Positions 26,180 to 34,535 of a stretch of DNA of 64,000 nt are shown one piece after another. A program made the position numbers and the translations under genes. A model generated the notes under the pieces. The model saw only the letters and a program-made list of their open reading frames with translations. It did not search any database and was not told the DNA's origin. The DNA comes from S015-6 sp964384945 (GTDB taxonomy: Bacteria > Desulfobacterota > DSWW01). Each line of letters opens with the position of its first letter. Within the stretch, counting starts at the first letter, position 1. The stretch lies in assembly GCA_964384945.1 (NCBI GenBank), contig CAYLMK010000019.1, positions 1 through 64,000 on the forward strand. Direction: 5' to 3'.

Positions 26180-27994
26180 CTACTTCGGGTCGGCCATCAT
26201 GTTGGCGGGTGGCACAAACTGCTTCTGATAGAGGGCCGGCGGGTAACCGTCCACCACCGGGTAACGGTCCGGCAGTTGTTTCGCCTGCTGCTCCCAGATC
26301 ACGCGACTGGGCAGGACCACCTTGTTGGCCCGGACATAGTCGTCCCAGAGCGCCAGGAGGTCCTTGACCTTCTCGGGTTGAGCCGCAGCCAGATCATGAC
26401 GTTCCCCCGGATCCGCGGCGAGATTGAACAACTCCCATTGTTCCGTGCCATACGGCTTGTATTGCCACACCAACTTCCAGTCACCCTGCCGGACGGCGTG
26501 ATTGCCAAAGATTTCCCAGGCCAGATAGTCCTGTGCGGAACGAGGCGACTCTGCTTCGCCCGCCAGCATTTTGACCCACGACTTGCCGAGCAACGGCGGC
26601 GCCGGCTGACCGTTGACGGTCTTGGGATAACTGGCGCCGGCCACTTCGAGCAGCGTGGGCATGATGTCCGCCACGTGCATGAGGCCGCGGTTGATGCTCC
26701 CCGCCGGGCGTTTGACGATCGGGCCGCTGACGATGAGGCCTTTGCGGATGCCGCCCTCGCACATATGGCCTTTATACTGGCTGAATGGAGTCATCGAAAC
26801 CTGGGCCCACATCGGACCGTAGCCGACGTAAGTATGGGGATCACCCCAGGCGTTCGGATGGGTTTGCGACCATTGCATGGAGGCGAACAGAAAATTGCGC
26901 GTACCGGGCGTGCCCGCGAGCATCTTGAAAAGGTCGGCCCCTTCCGCCCCGTTGTCGCCAAACACGATGAAGATCGTGTTGTCATACTCGCCGATCTTCT
27001 TCAAGTAATCAATCAGCCGCCCGGTGTGGTAGTCCATATTCTCCACCATGCCGGCGTAGAGCTCCATCTTCTTGCCCATGATGGCCCGCGCAGCGGGCGC
27101 CAGTAGAGTGGCATCGGGAATGAACCACATGCGCTCGGCCAGTTCCGTGCCTTTGGGCACGAGGCCCATCTCAATCTGGCGCTGCAGCCGCTCCTTGCGC
27201 ACCGCGTCCCAGCCCTTGTCGTATTCGCCCACGTGGCGGTTGCGCCACTCGCGCGGCAGATGATACGGGTCGTGCGGCGCCTGATGCGAAACGTAGGCAA
27301 AGAACGGTTTGCCGTCTTTCCGCCCCTCCTCAATGAAGCTGATGACCTTGTCGGTATAGGTCTTGGTGGCGTAGTAGTCCTTGGGCAGCTTCTTCAGGTA
27401 GCGTCCATCCTCGGTGAAGGTGGATTTCGGATTGGCGGCGGTAAAACTCCACATGTCCCAATAGCTGCCCGCGCCGTCGAGCAGCGAAAAGTCGCGTTCG
27501 AATCCGCGCGCGGCCGGAATTTGGTCGGGGGCTTTGCCCAGGTGCCATTTGCCAACCATGTACGTGTGGTAGCCGGCCTCCTTGAGCAGTTGCGGCAGGG
27601 TCGCCACGCGGTTATTGAGGTGGCCTTCGTAGCCGTCCACGCCCCACTGGTTGGGCGCCGCCCACTCGTCCATGCAGCCCAGGCCGTTCAGGTGGGTGTC
27701 CACGCCGCTGAGCAGCATGGATCGCGTGGGCGAACAACTGGCGCTCGTGTAGAACTGGGTGCAGCGTACCCCCTCCTGGGCGAGTGAATCCAGGTTCGGA
27801 GTCCTGATCTCGCCGCCGAACGCCCCCATGTCCGCAAACCCCAGATCATCGCCGAGGATGATCACGATGTTCGGTCGCCTTTCCGTGGGGGCACTCGAGG
27901 GATCGGCGGCCTGCGAGGCCGTAGTCGCAGCCACCAGGACGCCCATTAACGCAGCACGGATGAGGTGTCTCTTGTCTCTCGTTTTCATTTTCAT
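26180..27994 (-). CDS. Arylsulfatase (formylglycine-dependent, type I)
   Basis: A 604-residue periplasmic sulfatase. Signal peptide 1-30 (MGVLVAATTASQAA). Metal ligands Asp49-Asp50 in NIVIILGDDLGF, and the maturation motif C-x-P-x-R at Cys87 (SASCSPTRSMLLSG), where Cys becomes formylglycine. KWHLGK and HQAPHDPYHLP supply further active-site residues, and FGDNGAEG is the second metal site. It should release sulfate from sulfate esters. I chose ATG 27994 (AAGGA upstream). It shares only family-level similarity with the larger sulfatase upstream, so the two may have different substrates. No dedicated maturase gene is in the window. Confidence 0.92.
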   Translation of the reverse strand: MKMKTRDKRHLIRAALMGVLVAATTASQAADPSSAPTERRPNIVIILGDDLGFADMGAFGGEIRTPNLDSLAQEGVRCTQFYTSASCSPTRSMLLSGVDTHLNGLGCMDEWAAPNQWGVDGYEGHLNNRVATLPQLLKEAGYHTYMVGKWHLGKAPDQIPAARGFERDFSLLDGAGSYWDMWSFTAANPKSTFTEDGRYLKKLPKDYYATKTYTDKVISFIEEGRKDGKPFFAYVSHQAPHDPYHLPREWRNRHVGEYDKGWDAVRKERLQRQIEMGLVPKGTELAERMWFIPDATLLAPAARAIMGKKMELYAGMVENMDYHTGRLIDYLKKIGEYDNTIFIVFGDNGAEGADLFKMLAGTPGTRNFLFASMQWSQTHPNAWGDPHTYVGYGPMWAQVSMTPFSQYKGHMCEGGIRKGLIVSGPIVKRPAGSINRGLMHVADIMPTLLEVAGASYPKTVNGQPAPPLLGKSWVKMLAGEAESPRSAQDYLAWEIFGNHAVRQGDWKLVWQYKPYGTEQWELFNLAADPGERHDLAAAQPEKVKDLLALWDDYVRANKVVLPSRVIWEQQAKQLPDRYPVVDGYPPALYQKQFVPPANMMADPK

Positions 27995-28163
27995 TCTGAA
28001 TTCCTTGTTGACCGTGTTGCCCGTCTCTCGTCCGACCTTCTCCGATACGATCACCTCGACGTTCCTGAGGTGTACAAAAGCCGCTCTTTTCCCTCACGAT
28101 TTCTTACCATTTCTTGACGCTGATTTTCAACGTCATTCCCTTCCATTCGTAAGAAGACCGGAT

Positions 28164-30536
28164 TCACCGCACCTGGACGGTCACCTTCGGGATTCGTCCC
28201 GTGAACCGGGAACGCGCTTCGGCGCCGATCGCCTCGACCACGGGTGTTGCGAGGTCGATGCCCACGTCCGCGGTCTCATCCGCCGAGAAGATCCCCGGCT
28301 GGGTGCGCTCTATGCGCGCTTCACCCAGTTTGCGGTCGTTAACGTAGAGCGTGCCCATGCCGCCCTTGGCCAGGCCGCCGCCATCGTAGGCAAACTCGAA
28401 GCGGAGGGTGGACTTGCCGGGCTTGAGCTTCTCTTGCGAAGCGACCGTGAAACGCTGCAGGCCGAGGAAGTTGTAGTCGTAGGCCGGCACGCCGTCCTTC
28501 ACGTACAGCGCCCAGCCGCCGAAGCGGCCGCCCTGGGCAAGGACAATGCCGTTGGCGCCCTTGCCCTCCGGCAGCTCGACTTCAGCGGTGATGATCTTCG
28601 ACTTGTTCTTGACGTTCAGGAACACGTTCTCGGTCATTCCCGTCATACCTTCGGCCAGCGTCATCGAGGTCCGACCGCCCATCAGGTCGGGACGTCCGAC
28701 AAACTCCGCGTTTAGACGTTCGAAGACGCGGTCGTCGATCGGCAGCGCATGGTTCTTCTCGGCCTCCTTCATGAACAGGGCCTTCAGATCGGCGAGCTTC
28801 TGCGGGTGCTTCGCCGCCTGGTCGTCCACCAGGCTGAAGTCGGTGCGCGTGTCGTACAGTTCCCAGATGTCCTCGGCGAGCGGCCGGCGCGGTTTCGGCT
28901 CCCACGGCGCCCTGTGGATGGTCCTCGCGAACCAGCCCTCGTGGTAAATGGCCCGGTTTCCGAACATCTCGAAATACTGGGTGACGTGCCGGTCCTTGGC
29001 CTTGGCGTCGTCAAAGGAGTAGAGCATGCTTATACCGTCCATCGGGCGCTGCGGCACGCCGTTGACCACCTTCGGCTCGGGCAGGCCGGCGGCCTCGAGG
29101 ATGGTGGGGGCCACGTCGATCACGTGGTGGAACTGTGTACAGATCCCGCCCCTGGCCTTGATGCGCTTCGGCCAGTAGACAACCGTTCCTACCTTGGTCC
29201 CGCCGTGGTCCGACCCGACCTGCTTGGTCCACGTGTAGGGGGTATCGAACATCACCGCCCAGCCCGCGGCCATGTGCGGGTAGGTTTCGGGGCCGCCCCA
29301 CTTGTCCAAGAACTTCAGCATGTCCTCGACCTTCTCCTGCACGCCGTTGAAGTAGGTCATCTCGCTGAACATGCCGTTGGCGCCGCCCTCGGCGCTGGTG
29401 CCGTTGTCGCCGTAGACCAGGAAGATCAGCGTGTTGTCGAGCTGGCCCGTCTCTTCGACCGCCTTGATTACCCGGCCGACCTCGTGATCGGTCATCTCGA
29501 CAAAAGCGGCGAACACCTCGGCTTGGCGGGTGAACAAGCGCTTCTGATCTGCGGAGAGCGAATCCCAGTCCGGGATCGCCTCGGGCTTGGGCGCAAGTTT
29601 CGTGCCCTTGGGCACGGTCCCGTTGGCAATCTGGCGGGCAAGGATTTCTTCACGCATCTTGTCCCAGCCCTGGTCGAACTTGCCCTTCTGCCTGGCGATC
29701 CATTCCTTGGGAACATGGTGCGGCGCGTGCACGGCGCCCGGCGCATAGTAGACGAAAAACGGTTTGTTCGGGGTCAGGGCCTTCTGGTACTTGAGCCAGG
29801 CGACCGCCTGATCGGTCATATCGGTCAGGAAGTGGTAGCTCGGGTCATCCGGCAGCTCGACCGGGTGGACTCCGTCGTAGATGAACGGCGCCCACTGGTT
29901 GGTCTCGCCGCCGAGAAAACCGTAGAACTTGTCGAAGCCCTGGCGGGTCGGCCAGCGGTCGAACGGCCCCGAGGCGCTCGCCTCCCACGCGGCCGTCTCG
30001 TGCCACTTGCCGAAGGCAGCGGTGCTGTAACCGTTCAGGCGCAGGATCTCCGCGATCGGAGCGACATCATTGGGAATCTGGCCGGTGTTGCCGGGGAATG
30101 CCGTGCCCATCTCGATGATGGCGCCCATGTTGTTGACGTGATGATTGCGCCCGCTCTTGAGCGCCGCCCGCGTGGGCGAGCAGACCGCTGTGGTGTGGAA
30201 GTTGTTGTAGCGCAGCCCCTCGTCCGCCACACGGTCGAAGGCGGGCGTCGGGACCGGCCCGCCAAAGGCGCTGGTGCCGGCGAAGCCGAGATCGTCGACG
30301 AGCACGAGCACCACGTTGGGCGCGCCCGGGGGCGCCTTGACCTCGAAGCGCCGGGGCGGGGTTGCGTTTCGCACGTCGAGTTCGGTGTAGGCTGGGGGCT
30401 TCGGCTCGGGGATCGGAAGCACCCGGCGATCGGGCTCGTTCGTCGCGGCAGGTTTCTCCTGGGCCCATGCCGCGGGCGCCAGGACAACGCTGGCGGCGAT
30501 AAACAGCAGTGCGGCGATGAACCTTGCGGGCTTCAT
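28164..30536 (-). CDS. Large arylsulfatase, AtsA-like
   Basis: A 790-residue exported sulfatase with a signal peptide (1-25, PAAWA). The formylglycine motif is Cys119-Ser-Pro-Thr-Arg123; metal ligands are the Asp pair in VLVLVDDLGF (81-82) and the YGDNGTSAEG segment; KWHE is in place of the usual KWH-x-G. The extra 180-residue C-terminal part (from about 610) is a beta-sandwich seen in long AtsA-like arylsulfatases. It is the second-last enzyme gene of the operon. AAGGAG lies ten bases before the ATG at 30536. Fifth gene from the sigma-54 promoter. Confidence 0.92.
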   Translation of the reverse strand: MKPARFIAALLFIAASVVLAPAAWAQEKPAATNEPDRRVLPIPEPKPPAYTELDVRNATPPRRFEVKAPPGAPNVVLVLVDDLGFAGTSAFGGPVPTPAFDRVADEGLRYNNFHTTAVCSPTRAALKSGRNHHVNNMGAIIEMGTAFPGNTGQIPNDVAPIAEILRLNGYSTAAFGKWHETAAWEASASGPFDRWPTRQGFDKFYGFLGGETNQWAPFIYDGVHPVELPDDPSYHFLTDMTDQAVAWLKYQKALTPNKPFFVYYAPGAVHAPHHVPKEWIARQKGKFDQGWDKMREEILARQIANGTVPKGTKLAPKPEAIPDWDSLSADQKRLFTRQAEVFAAFVEMTDHEVGRVIKAVEETGQLDNTLIFLVYGDNGTSAEGGANGMFSEMTYFNGVQEKVEDMLKFLDKWGGPETYPHMAAGWAVMFDTPYTWTKQVGSDHGGTKVGTVVYWPKRIKARGGICTQFHHVIDVAPTILEAAGLPEPKVVNGVPQRPMDGISMLYSFDDAKAKDRHVTQYFEMFGNRAIYHEGWFARTIHRAPWEPKPRRPLAEDIWELYDTRTDFSLVDDQAAKHPQKLADLKALFMKEAEKNHALPIDDRVFERLNAEFVGRPDLMGGRTSMTLAEGMTGMTENVFLNVKNKSKIITAEVELPEGKGANGIVLAQGGRFGGWALYVKDGVPAYDYNFLGLQRFTVASQEKLKPGKSTLRFEFAYDGGGLAKGGMGTLYVNDRKLGEARIERTQPGIFSADETADVGIDLATPVVEAIGAEARSRFTGRIPKVTVQVR

Positions 30537-30648
30537 GGTCAACGATCTCCTTTCTTGTGTGTGTTCTCGGGGCTCTCCCGGAACTGCGTCATTTTGAGTG
30601 GTTTCGAATCCGATTCCGGCACGGCAACCCCTCCGGCCGCGCAGTGCG

Positions 30649-31500
30649 TCACTTGGGGAAAAGCAGCGTGAGCACCACGCGGGCACCCCAGCCCTCAGGC
30701 CCGAAGTCCGGGGACTCGGCCCAGTAACGCGGGCCGGCGGCGATCTGGAACGGCTGCCCCGCGATCTTGAGCATCTGGGCAACGTTGAGATTGATCGGCA
30801 CCGACCACGCTTCACCCTCCCAGTCGTAGGTGGCCTCGGTATTGATGCCGAGAGTCGTGTAGGTCTTGGTCACGAATGCCAGAAACGGCTGGATAAATGT
30901 CGCGTTTACATCCGCCCGGTCCTCCTCGCCGGCCACCGACCAGAGGTGATTGGCCAGGGCTCCATAGGTCCACGGCCCGCTCTGCTTCAGCGCCACCGCT
31001 GTGGGCCCTAAGCCGAACTTCTCCGCCCCGAGCGTCTCGTCCGTGGCCGTGGGGATCAACCACACGGGACCTGCACCCCAGATCCAGCCGCGGGAGGTCG
31101 GCGCCTTCGGCGAGAAAAACTGGCTCGCGACGATGTCCCCCAGGCCCCACTCGCCCTGCCCCTTCACCGGGATATCGCTCTGATCGATCACCGGGACGAT
31201 GGTGCGCGTGATCACATTCCAGTCTTCGCTGATGGAGAACGGGATGACCGGCTGCACGTTTATGCGCCATTGGGATCCCTCCTCGTTCGGGCCGATGTCC
31301 TCGTCATAGTTGGCCTGAATCGGCACGCTGATCAGGCTCGAGATCGGATTTGCCAGCTTCTTGGCCAGCTCCGCAGCCTGATCGCCTTCCTGCGCCTGCA
31401 CGAGGGTGGCTGTTCCGGCAGCCGCTACGAGCGCCGCCAGGGCCAGGCCGACGGCCCTCAGGCACGAGGGGGTCTTCCTGCGAGGAAACGCGGTTTTCAT
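30649..31500 (-). CDS. Phenol_MetA_deg/neuromedin-U-like outer-membrane protein
   Basis: A 283-residue exported protein with a signal peptide (AVGLALAALVAAAGTATLVQA) followed by the characteristic ELAKKLANPISSLISVPIQ segment and beta strands ending in LTLLFPK. Such proteins are annotated as transporters of the MetA-pathway family and usually sit next to enzymes acting on small aromatic molecules. I chose ATG 31500; the extended frame upstream is not coding. It lies 112 bases upstream of the large sulfatase gene and belongs to the same operon. Confidence 0.82.
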   Translation of the reverse strand: MKTAFPRRKTPSCLRAVGLALAALVAAAGTATLVQAQEGDQAAELAKKLANPISSLISVPIQANYDEDIGPNEEGSQWRINVQPVIPFSISEDWNVITRTIVPVIDQSDIPVKGQGEWGLGDIVASQFFSPKAPTSRGWIWGAGPVWLIPTATDETLGAEKFGLGPTAVALKQSGPWTYGALANHLWSVAGEEDRADVNATFIQPFLAFVTKTYTTLGINTEATYDWEGEAWSVPINLNVAQMLKIAGQPFQIAAGPRYWAESPDFGPEGWGARVVLTLLFPK

Positions 31501-31610
31501 CTTTCTCTCCTCATCACGACCCGTCTTGTCCGGCCGTCCAATGGGAACGGCTCGCTCACTATCTGCGGATCCGCGAGATATTTCTCCCGATTCTTTCCCA
31601 TTTGCGATCG

Positions 31611-32540
31611 CTAGAAGCGGCAAACCAGCCCTACCACAGGCCCGTGCAGGGTAATGCTCGTCTCCAGCGTCTCGCTTCCCCTCTCGATTTCCCGTTCGAC
31701 GTGCAGGGACCGGTAGCCGGCTATGACCGAGGAATCGAGACCGAACATACGAAAGGTGTATCCGGCCAGTCCCTTCAGTTGCCACGTGAAATCATAACCC
31801 GCGCCGAAGCCGCCGAAATCGCCCCAAAGGGCCAGATGAACCCTCTCGGCAGGCCACAGGAGCACCCTGCCCCCCAGGATCGGGTCCACCAGGTCGTCCG
31901 ACGGCTCCAGAGCAAAGGGGTAGGCCTCATCCAGGATCGGCACGCCGCCCGACGTCACCGTGCTTCTCAACGTACCCTTCAGTTCGATCTTCTCATGGGC
32001 GTAGCGACCGCCCAGGAGCGCGTCGAAGGCCATGAGAGGCCTCCCCCGCCTCGCTTGCCCCGTCTCGTTCCCGTGCCGCACCTCATGGAACCGGTAGAAG
32101 CCCGCAAAATCGAGGACGAACAGCCTGAAGTCCCATTCGCCGCCTTCGAGGCTTATCTGGGCCGGACCCACAGACGTGAGGCGCGCATCGAGGTCCGCGC
32201 TGAGACGCGCGTACGCGGAATCCAGGCCGAACCCGAAGCGCCTCTTCCTGGCCTCGAAGTAGCCGAAGAGACCTACGAGGGTGTCCGTGGCGTCGAGGAG
32301 ATCGCCGAAGGAGAGGTCGACGGGCAGGTCCCTGCCCCTCACCATCAGGTCTCCCGACATCCCGGTCACCCAGAGGTAAAGACTGGCCGAGAACGTCCAG
32401 CCTTTGTCCGCCGGTTCTTCCGCCGGGGCCGCCGCATCCACGGGTTCAGGCTCGGCCGGGGAGGCCGCCTCGACCCAGGGCCCTGCAAACAGCGGCGAAC
32501 ACACGAGACAGCCACACATGAGAAAGACAAAACGCTTCAT
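31611..32540 (-). CDS. Outer-membrane beta-barrel protein
   Basis: A 309-residue protein with a signal peptide (MKRFVFLMCGCLVCSPLFAG; a lipobox is not clear) and a Pro/Ala/Glu-rich linker (residues 25-45). Repeated barrel strands follow (WTFSASLYLWVTGMSGDLMV, FRLFVLDFAGFYRF, AGYDFTWQLKGLAGYTF) ending in VGLVCRF with a terminal Phe. It looks like a small-molecule porin of the same broad kind as its operon neighbours. ATG at 32540 follows a short untranslated stretch. Confidence 0.72.
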   Translation of the reverse strand: MKRFVFLMCGCLVCSPLFAGPWVEAASPAEPEPVDAAAPAEEPADKGWTFSASLYLWVTGMSGDLMVRGRDLPVDLSFGDLLDATDTLVGLFGYFEARKRRFGFGLDSAYARLSADLDARLTSVGPAQISLEGGEWDFRLFVLDFAGFYRFHEVRHGNETGQARRGRPLMAFDALLGGRYAHEKIELKGTLRSTVTSGGVPILDEAYPFALEPSDDLVDPILGGRVLLWPAERVHLALWGDFGGFGAGYDFTWQLKGLAGYTFRMFGLDSSVIAGYRSLHVEREIERGSETLETSITLHGPVVGLVCRF

Positions 32541-32631
32541 GCCCGTATTTCCTGATGTGCACACAGGCTGCTCTTTTTGCTCACCCTTTGTTTGCGGGGC
32601 TTCTCAACCGCTTTTCCTTCCGTTCGATTTA

Positions 32632-33060
32632 TCACTTTCCCCTTCTGCGCAATGGGTTCTCGCTCTTCCCATCCGGTTGCGGCCCGCTCTTCAGAGAGGA
32701 TCCGCAAGCGGTCTCCTGCTCCTCTTGCCTCAACTCCCGGATCAGATCCAGGCCCTTCTCTCCGCAGATCTCATAGAAGGAGACTTCCGGAGGCTCGCTT
32801 GCAAGGTCCATGGCGTGCAGAACGCGGATGTACAGGCCGGATCGAACATGGCGATGCAGCGCTTCTCTCGACCGCCACCTCTCCAGATAGAGCACCGCGT
32901 TCCCGTTGCCTCTCTCCTCGCAAACCATGCAGCCGCTGCAACCGGCGATGAGCCTTGTGTGCCCCGCCACGGAGATGAGAATCTCCAGAAGCCTGCCCCG
33001 TTTGTCGGGCAGAGGCTCGATTCTGATCAGAGAAAAGAACATTCGTTCACTCTTCTGCAT
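32632..33060 (-). CDS. Antibiotic biosynthesis monooxygenase (ABM)-domain protein
   Basis: A 142-residue cytosolic protein with a ferredoxin-like ABM domain over residues 7-98 (FFSLIRIEPLPDKRGRLLEI, then WRSREALHRHVRSGLYIRV). ABM proteins include quinol and anthrone oxygenases such as YgiN, and also many of unknown substrate. The tail from residue 110 is charged and probably disordered. In this exported-protein operon it is the only clear cytosolic gene, which hints at oxidation of a small phenolic released by the sulfatases (inference). M7 at 33042 is an alternative start. Confidence 0.72.
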   Translation of the reverse strand: MQKSERMFFSLIRIEPLPDKRGRLLEILISVAGHTRLIAGCSGCMVCEERGNGNAVLYLERWRSREALHRHVRSGLYIRVLHAMDLASEPPEVSFYEICGEKGLDLIRELRQEEQETACGSSLKSGPQPDGKSENPLRRRGK

Positions 33061-33144
33061 GGTCTCAGCACGGAGGTTGTGCTTCTGCGTGGCTGCGCTC
33101 GAACCGCGGTCAGCCGCCTTCGAGACGGTGAGCCACGATCGGGT

Positions 33145-33498
33145 TCAGCGCACCCCGACTCGGTTCACGGGCCCGCCGAGATTCACCCCCACCCCACCAC
33201 TATAACCGACTCCGGCCTGACCGGCGCCCGCCCCCGGTAGGACGCCAACACCGGACGCAGGGCCGCCGACTCCCCCTGCCCCGACTCCGGGGGCGACACC
33301 CACGCCCGGCGCCCCTACCCCGACAGTGGAGCGCCGGGCCACCCCGGCATAGCTGACCGGGGTCGCCGGCGCTCCGACCACCGCTTCCGCGATGAATACC
33401 AGATCCCCCTGCAATGTCGGCTTGATTTCGCCATTCCAAAGCCACCCGGCTGCAGCCAGGCCGAGCATGAGCACGTATTTTCCTATGATGTGTGTCAT
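33145..33498 (-). CDS. Small secreted Gly/Val/Ala-rich protein
   Basis: A 117-residue protein with an N-terminal hydrophobic helix (YVLMLGLAAAGWLWNG) and a low-complexity tail from residue 58 made of GVG, GAPG, and GVGAGGVGG-like repeats. No catalytic fold is visible. It starts at 33498 inside a TAATG overlap with the stop of the DUF2092 gene and has a perfect AAGGAGG site six bases upstream, so it is clearly translated and coupled. It may be a structural or surface protein. I do not recognise the family. Confidence 0.65.
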   Translation of the reverse strand: MTHIIGKYVLMLGLAAAGWLWNGEIKPTLQGDLVFIAEAVVGAPATPVSYAGVARRSTVGVGAPGVGVAPGVGAGGVGGPASGVGVLPGAGAGQAGVGYSGGVGVNLGGPVNRVGVR

Positions 33499-34283
33499 TA
33501 CTTTCCTCCTTCCTCTGCACCTTGCGGCAATTCGTCCAGTTCGATCAACGCGTCCGGGCTGAGCTCTTTCGCTCCGGCCGGCGGGACAAACGCAAAGGCG
33601 TCCGGCTCCGGCTGGACACCGGTCTTCCAGTCTTTAACGCGAAGCGTGTATTGCGGCGCGCTGTTCAGGGTCTTGCTCGTGATCACCATTTTGCGCGGAA
33701 TGGGCTTCTCACCCACCTCCACCCAGAGCTGCCAGTCCGTATCGAAGTTGCGGAAAGCGAGGTGTTCGCATTCCACGCCATCGACGACGCCCCGGCCGAT
33801 ATGTTTGGCTTCCTTGACCCCGGCAACAAGGACATCATAGGCATTCGACAGCACAAGGTCTGCGCCCGGCAAGGCGACACCATGACCCAGTCTCAGGGCT
33901 TCGATCAACTGATCCACAGTACCCGGCGCATCGAACTTCGCATAGCCGTTGATGTGCTTGCCGAAAACGCTGACGGTCTTGCCGTCGAAGTAGAGCGTCA
34001 CATCCGCATAGCCGCCCACCCGGTGAGCCCGCAACTTGTCCGGCCGGCTCAGCAGCATCTCGCCGGAATTGGTGAACTGGATTTTTTCCAGTTGCGGCGT
34101 GATGACCTCGATGTCGCTATCAAGTGTGAGTTCAATCGTTTTCTGGCTGCTCACATAGTCCGACATGGCCTTGAGGATGGCCTCTGCATCGCCTGCCTGC
34201 GGCTGGGCCCCGGCCGGCGCTGCCGGAAGGGGCGCCAAGAAGACTGCCGCCAGCATTGCCAATAGAACACCTTTTGTTTTCAT
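33498..34283 (-). CDS. DUF2092 periplasmic protein
   Basis: A 261-residue exported protein: signal peptide (LLAMLAAVFLAPLPAAPAGA), then a LolA/LolB-like half-barrel characteristic of DUF2092. The central segment AEAILKAMSDYVSSQKTIEL and the C-terminal PDAFAFVPPAGAKEL are typical. The fold suggests binding of a lipid or other hydrophobic ligand in the periplasm (fold-level inference). I chose ATG 34283 with AAGGAAG upstream. It is the first gene after the sigma-54 promoter, and its TAA overlaps the start of the next gene. Confidence 0.82.
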   Translation of the reverse strand: MKTKGVLLAMLAAVFLAPLPAAPAGAQPQAGDAEAILKAMSDYVSSQKTIELTLDSDIEVITPQLEKIQFTNSGEMLLSRPDKLRAHRVGGYADVTLYFDGKTVSVFGKHINGYAKFDAPGTVDQLIEALRLGHGVALPGADLVLSNAYDVLVAGVKEAKHIGRGVVDGVECEHLAFRNFDTDWQLWVEVGEKPIPRKMVITSKTLNSAPQYTLRVKDWKTGVQPEPDAFAFVPPAGAKELSPDALIELDELPQGAEEGGK

Positions 34284-34401
34284 TTGTTTCTTCCTTTGAT
34301 TCGGGTTTGTCATTTGTCAATTATCAAAAACCGGTTGCAGCCCGTACGGGGTTCAGATGCCGGATACGGGAAGAAGCCGTGCGCCCTTCTGTGAAAATCG
34401 A

Positions 34402-34417
34402 TGCGAGAACGGTGCCG
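34402..34417 (-). promoter_or_regulatory. Sigma-54 (-24/-12) promoter
   Basis: On the minus strand the sequence reads CGGCAC-N5-TCGCA, 9 of 11 positions of the consensus TGGCAC-N5-TTGCA, with the invariant GG and GC exactly ten bases apart. It lies about 120 bases before the DUF2092 start and just downstream of a sigma-54 activator gene, so it should drive the DUF2092-sulfatase operon. The ten bases ATGCGAGAAC that cover the -12 box recur at 34471-34480. Confidence 0.72.
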
Positions 34418-34535
34418 GCCGGACACAGACACGTCCTAGGTGAAGGAATCATTATGTGTTACAGCGAGTTATGCGAGAACAGGAGTATGTCTGGAAGGAA
34501 GAGAAGAGCAGATGCCTCGGGACGGGCTATCGACC

